Shown here piece after piece: positions 39,401-42,734 of a DNA stretch of 42,734 nt. The stretch's first letter is position 1, and each line of letters begins with the position of its first letter. Under the pieces are notes generated by a model. That model saw only the letters and a list, made by a program, of their open reading frames with translations, searched no databases and was not told the origin of the DNA. The translations under genes were made by a program, and so were the position numbers. Origin of the DNA: Prevotella sp. (GTDB lineage Bacteria > Bacteroidota > Bacteroidia > Bacteroidales > Bacteroidaceae); the NCBI GenBank assembly GCA_017615355.1, contig JAGAAJ010000094.1:1-42734 (forward strand), written 5' to 3'.

Positions 39401-41620
39401 GTTTGCATCAACTGCAATAACAAATTAGGAGATGCCCTTGTTTTGACCGAAAAGGACGTGTCTAACCCAGAAGACTACTATCTTACACTGCTTAACAGCA
39501 CGGACAGTGTTTACCGCTTACATTGTGAGGAAATGACAGGTCAGACGGCAAAAGAAGACTCAAGACGGCGACAGCGCCTTTTCCAAGAAATATTTCTAGA
39601 TAATGAGAATAGCGTTGTTGATGGAATTGATTTGTTGAGCGTGACAACCACGATGGAGGCAGGTGTTGACATTGGCTCCCTTTCAGCGGTAATGATGGGC
39701 AATGTACCTCCCCAACGTTTTAACTATCAACAAAGAGTAGGTCGCGCAGGCCGTCGCGGGAACCCACTGTCGGTGGCATTGACAGTTGCACGTTCCTCAA
39801 GTCACGATCAGACCAACTTTATAGAATACAACCGCATGGTGTCAGATACGCCTAAAGACCCATATTTGGAAGTTCGCACATTGGAGATTGCCCAACGTAT
39901 AATAGTGAAGGAGGTTTTGTACAAAGCACTTCGGAAAGAAAGTGGTGCCAACGATAGCGTACACGGTAATTTCGGACTCGTAGAGAATTGGAGCTATAAT
40001 AAAGACATCGTCTCAAAATGGTTAGATGGTAACCAAAATGAGGTACATCGCATAATATATGTTGTTACCAATGGGACGGAAATCAGCGATGAACTAAAAG
40101 GCGAGATCTTTAACTACATCTATAAGGGCCTGCTTGATGAAATAACAAATATATCCAATAGTACTTCCTTTACGCAAGACCTTCTAAGTGAAAGACTGGC
40201 CAACGCTGGTATGCTTCCTATGTTTGGCTTCCCAACAAGAGTTAGGAATCTATACTTGAAAGACCCAGTGCTTCAAGGGAAGTTGCCTTCAGAAGATGTG
40301 GTTTCGAGGGATATTGATATGGCTATCAATTCTTTTGCTCCAGGACATGAGATAGTGAAAGATAAAAAAGTCTATAAGTCAATCGGAGTAGTGGAATATG
40401 AATACAACAAGTTAAATCACACAGTTAAACCCAAATACAATTCGTTGAATGTTTATAACCAGCCTTTGTGCCGTTGCCATAATTGTGGCTATTCGACTAT
40501 TGTTGATACAGAACCGCAAGATTCATGTCCTGTATGTGGAAACGAAATGGAGAAAGTAAAGATTTGTTCTCCATTAGGTTTCTTTGTCGACTATGAAAAG
40601 AAACCAGAAGATTTCAGCGGTGACTATGATTGGTACTCACCCAATAGCGATATTAGATTGGATTGTGAACAGTATCTTCGTGATTGTGGAACTGTTGCAA
40701 ATATGACGATACGTAACAACATATCCCCTTCTCAGGGCAGGGTCCATCTGGTAAACGACAACAACGGAGATTTGTATTGCTTGGGGAAAGACGATAAAGG
40801 TAGATTTGTTTCAAGAGATGTTCTAGAAGAGGGAAAGAGACAATCAATAAGGCTTCAGAATGAAACGAAATATGCATTCGTCGCCTCAAAGACTACAGGT
40901 GTGTTAACACTGTCTGTAGACAAAATGCCAAAGTGTGTAAACTTGTCTCCTATACTTGAGACAAACGCTAATAGCTATGCTGTTAGAGCAGCATTCCTGT
41001 CATGGGGCTATCTGGCAAGAAAAGCCATATCCTCATACTTAGATATAGATTCGTCTGAGCTCAATGTGGGATTTTATATTGTTCCACAGACCAAAAAGGC
41101 AGAGATTTTCTTTGTCGAAAATCTTGAAAACGGTGCTGGCTATTGCAATTTTCTATCAGGAAGACGCTACACCAATGTTCCTATGGAAGCAATAATAGAG
41201 CCTTTGTCTGAAGGTGGAGAAATCTATAATCAGCTCACATCAAAAGAACACCAGTCAGGCTGTACTTCTTCCTGTTATGATTGCATACGCGATTATTCAA
41301 ATCAGAATGTTCATGGTATTCTTGATTGGAGGTTGGGCTTGGATATAGCACGTCTTGCCAATAGCAAGGAAGCAACAATTGACTTCTCTGTACCTTATTG
41401 GTATGATTATATTTTCTCAACCATAAAGAATATGCTTGAAAGCAATCGATACACAGTGGAAGAAATGCATGGGACACTCATCGGCAATGACCCTTACGGT
41501 GACAAATATATTCTGGTTCATCCTCTATGGTCTGAAAAACATGTTGACTCCTTGATGCGGAAAATAGGGGGAGAATATAAGCCTCTGTCTGTTTTTGGAA
41601 TAACTAAACTTAAAACCTAA
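36440..41620 (+). CDS. Giant DEAD/DEAH-type superfamily 2 helicase with DUF1998/MZB-type C-terminus (DruE-like)
   Basis: This 1726-residue protein is the core enzyme of the island. A Q-like motif YDHQYEAL precedes Walker A GTGSGKT (117-123); the DExH box is DELH (307-310); TSASLEEN is motif III; the second RecA domain contains TTTMEAGVDIGS and motif VI QRVGRAGRRG (1098-1107). Several cysteine pairs suggest zinc ribbons: CSCGMKVLELLVCENCG, CPKC near 630, CPKCKTIHMHHANGVCINC (from 974), CRCHNCG (1344-1349) with CPVCG. The C-terminal GCTSSCYDC (C1608, C1612, C1615) is the MZB/DUF1998 zinc site seen in MrfA helicases. Large helicases of this type drive Druantia, Dpd and DISARM defence. Here, three coupled unknown genes precede it, the Druantia type I order. 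Substrate is likely foreign or modified DNA. Confidence 0.85.
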   Translation: MNDPIKIYNDIRNAYYKYIGSGLPFFREEYNLERNKLIREPGTISQPPIIEIVPKYHEKATLKDFCVAEGVSTELNDFVNCGLFSQGGSFERKLYDHQYEALKTAHLDRKNIVVTTGTGSGKTECFLLPVIADLIKESKQWHNERPRAMRTMILYPLNALAEDQMIRLRKAVNSRKDDKSGALDWLDRNRNGNRFYFGRYTGATPVSGSKEKAKDKLREEKRSLIRDWNAAKESGKKELLYHIPCMEDDSAEMWDRFSMQENAPDILITNYSMLNVMLMRDNELKMFEDTRKWLAEDKHNVFHLVIDELHTYRGTAGTEVAYLIRILLDRLGVTPDSPQVQFLATSASLEENLQSIDFLAEFFGIDKERFNERFTIISNPPQAAVERPTVAIPYEELANYYETEENDEAFLASLDCDSFFAVTQKYQLVEWLKYAMSTPRGILPRDVVSISKSLPVNEDIALTTTAAIIKVICKGATSNGYVLPLRAHFFFRNLSGLWACSSHECKDVCSEYQFDERAIGRFFKRPRNVCSCGMKVLELLVCENCGEVFLSGYQLVRNGRTYLSVEKPIGNVFVGYGVLWKGTEKPEDGWIRVSYDAATGECANDMDGQYWLHLQKSDSETKFPHRCPKCEVSYKVSDASSLTPVRRHSTGLQKITQILADSLIRSMRNAKESNTKVVLFSDSRQSAAKLSAGIELDHYRDVLRWAILHSLSGNDKAIEILNKYRKGQPLTEDEKETFRSLGNAPTFREYINYIRDEKDDLITDDALEALNEFLNAVSGQNLDNIEDEVFRILLKQGMNPAGPKPSVTESSIAGFWSELYDFIQLKVKPGLSDNKRQFEESIRSSNKTEQITSIFSNKKRSFEELKLGYLTPSKDIADPIWREMVCATIRILGEKRRIKGIPSKYPATESFPKEVRNLVKTIFHVTSNSAVEEKIEELRRLLRSRGIIDATTVRLTGEGISFVKAEIGSKYWVCPKCKTIHMHHANGVCINCNNKLGDALVLTEKDVSNPEDYYLTLLNSTDSVYRLHCEEMTGQTAKEDSRRRQRLFQEIFLDNENSVVDGIDLLSVTTTMEAGVDIGSLSAVMMGNVPPQRFNYQQRVGRAGRRGNPLSVALTVARSSSHDQTNFIEYNRMVSDTPKDPYLEVRTLEIAQRIIVKEVLYKALRKESGANDSVHGNFGLVENWSYNKDIVSKWLDGNQNEVHRIIYVVTNGTEISDELKGEIFNYIYKGLLDEITNISNSTSFTQDLLSERLANAGMLPMFGFPTRVRNLYLKDPVLQGKLPSEDVVSRDIDMAINSFAPGHEIVKDKKVYKSIGVVEYEYNKLNHTVKPKYNSLNVYNQPLCRCHNCGYSTIVDTEPQDSCPVCGNEMEKVKICSPLGFFVDYEKKPEDFSGDYDWYSPNSDIRLDCEQYLRDCGTVANMTIRNNISPSQGRVHLVNDNNGDLYCLGKDDKGRFVSRDVLEEGKRQSIRLQNETKYAFVASKTTGVLTLSVDKMPKCVNLSPILETNANSYAVRAAFLSWGYLARKAISSYLDIDSSELNVGFYIVPQTKKAEIFFVENLENGAGYCNFLSGRRYTNVPMEAIIEPLSEGGEIYNQLTSKEHQSGCTSSCYDCIRDYSNQNVHGILDWRLGLDIARLANSKEATIDFSVPYWYDYIFSTIKNMLESNRYTVEEMHGTLIGNDPYGDKYILVHPLWSEKHVDSLMRKIGGEYKPLSVFGITKLKT

Positions 41621-41671
41621 CTATAACTTATACAAAGACAATACAATTGACAAATAATACGTTATCATATA

Positions 41672-42734
41672 ATGACCATACAAGAAATAATATCTCGGAA
41701 GGAAGACCAGACATTTGATTGCAAAAGCATTCAAATAGATTCGAAGGCTTTAGCTGTCCCCATTGTAGCATTTGCCAATGCTGATGGTGGTGTGATAGCC
41801 ATTGGTGTATCGGATAAGACCCGAAAGATAGAAGGGGTTGACCAGCATACGGAGAAACTCAATGAGTTGTTGCGTGTGCCTTTCGACTTCTGCAATCCGT
41901 CTGTGCCAGTCACTTGTTCGTATCTGCCATGCACGGATAAGGATGGGAATGGAAACCGCATTTTACTGATGGAGATTCCTGCCAGTTCCAGCTTGCACAC
42001 CAATCAGGCAGATGAAGCATTCATGCGCGTAGGTGACAAGAGCCGGAAACTGACCTTTGATGAGCGTGTCCAGCTGATGTATGACAAGGGAGAACGGTAT
42101 TACGAGGATACAGCGGTCTATGGTGCTACCATTGATGATATTGATATGGATGCCGTGACCGACTATGCCAAACTGGTTGGATATGGGAAGAGTCCGCTGC
42201 AATACCTGCGAGAGAACAATAGTTTTGTGACCACCAACAAGAAAGGTGAGGAGGATGTCAGCACTGCTTGTGTTCTTCTCTTTGGCAAGAATCCACAGAA
42301 GTTCTTCCCTCGTGCTCGCACCCGTTTTATCCGCTATGAAGGTATCGATGAAAAGGTGGGTGCAGAAATGAACGTCATCAAGGATGTCACGTTTGAAGGA
42401 ACCATCTTGAATCAGGTAAAGAAAACCATCGAGTTCATCGAGACTCAAGTTCGAGAGCATACGTTCTTGGGACAACATGCCCAGTTCGTAACAAAGCGTG
42501 ATTACCCAGAATTCGTCATACAAGAAATGACGGTCAATGCTTGCTGCCACAGAGCGTATAACATTAAGGGAACTGAAATTCAAATTAAGATGTTCGATGA
42601 TAGACTGGTTTTTGAATCTCCAGGAAAGTTGCCAGGTCAGGTGAAACCCACCAACATCCGACACACCCACTTTTTCTCGTAATCCAAAGATATCGGCTTT
42701 CTTCAAAGCATATCACTATGTCAAGGAGTTTGGC
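41672..42734 (+). pseudogene. AlbA_2-domain (Schlafen/COG2865-like) ATP-binding protein, frameshifted and cut by the window edge
   Basis: The N-terminal AlbA_2 domain is clear (SRKEDQTFDCKSIQID, FANADGGVIAIGVSD, FMRVGDKSRKLTFDE), followed by the GHKL-like ATP-binding part (PEFVIQEMTVNACCHRAYN and DDRLVFESPGKLPG). The reading frame stops at 42682 just after NIRHTHFFS. Skipping one base in the T5 run at 42671-42675 gives the family-typical continuation HFSRNPKIS...YHYVKEFG to the end of the window. So it is a one-base insertion relative to the family: a broken gene, a phase-variable tract, or an assembly error. It is 51 bases after the helicase, but its base composition is higher in GC. Its role in the system is uncertain. 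Confidence 0.75.

Noticed and set aside
31900-41620. DISARM or BREX system
   Set aside because: No DNA methyltransferase, phospholipase D-type protein, PglZ phosphatase or BrxC-like ATPase is present; only the DUF1998-type helicase is shared with DISARM.
31900-41620. Dpd (7-deazaguanine DNA modification) system
   Set aside because: No DpdA transglycosylase or queuosine-precursor synthesis gene is seen next to the helicase.

Overview
This window looks like a chromosomal segment of a member of the Bacteroidales, most likely Prevotellaceae (Prevotella in the broad sense). The evidence is the promoter style (TTTG, 19-21 bases, then TAnnTTTG, found upstream of many genes here), the scarcity of Shine-Dalgarno sites, and Bacteroidota-typical families: a DUF5686/carboxypeptidase-regulatory outer-membrane protein, a DUF4292 lipoprotein, a Mrp protein without its usual CxxC, and a dut-TPR-DUF4292-EnvC cluster. 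The genus is inference, not proof.

Positions 1 to about 31130 are GC-richer core chromosome. The left end holds the barrel end of an outer-membrane protein. It faces a leftward operon, with promoter near 8053-8083, encoding a THUMP/RlmL-type RNA methyltransferase, an S9 dipeptidyl peptidase, the Fe-S carrier Mrp, a phenylacetate-CoA ligase-like enzyme and a GH53 endo-galactanase. Divergent from it is a PAS-histidine kinase. Next come an IspD/TarI-like cytidylyltransferase and, divergently, a CDP-alcohol phosphatidyltransferase overlapping a DUF5686 outer-membrane protein. A LacI-type regulator follows, with its own operator-like palindrome over its promoter, converging on an EttA-like ABC-F ATPase. 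A rightward cluster encodes dUTPase, a TPR protein, a DUF4292 lipoprotein, an EnvC-like factor and an M20 deacylase. After an acidic membrane protein come sufBCD, a second phenylacetate-CoA ligase with an ACT-domain partner, a guanine deaminase and an outer-membrane protein made of two copies of one barrel unit.

Positions 31133-31899 are an AT-rich, hairpin-rich junction with an orphan leftward promoter. After it lies an accessory island. A small XRE repressor precedes a tightly coupled operon of three unfamiliar proteins (530, 625 and 274 residues) and a 1726-residue DEAD/DEAH-type helicase with several zinc-binding cysteine clusters and a DUF1998/MZB-type C-terminus. The layout resembles Druantia type I anti-phage systems without DruA; this is an inference from gene order and size. 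The 625-residue protein appears to carry a degenerate McrB/MoxR-like AAA+ domain. An AlbA_2-type gene with a one-base frameshift, of different base composition, runs off the right end.

A second theme is a set of short degenerate tandem repeats with a strict 7-bp or 8-bp period. They abut start codons between operon genes and also lie inside coding regions, always without breaking the frame. The clearest is an 84-bp tract of twelve 7-mers in the methyltransferase gene, which encodes a 7-residue peptide repeat. A related tract in the M20 gene produces the same hexapeptide. These recall the heptanucleotide STRR repeats of cyanobacteria and are, to my knowledge, little described in this group.
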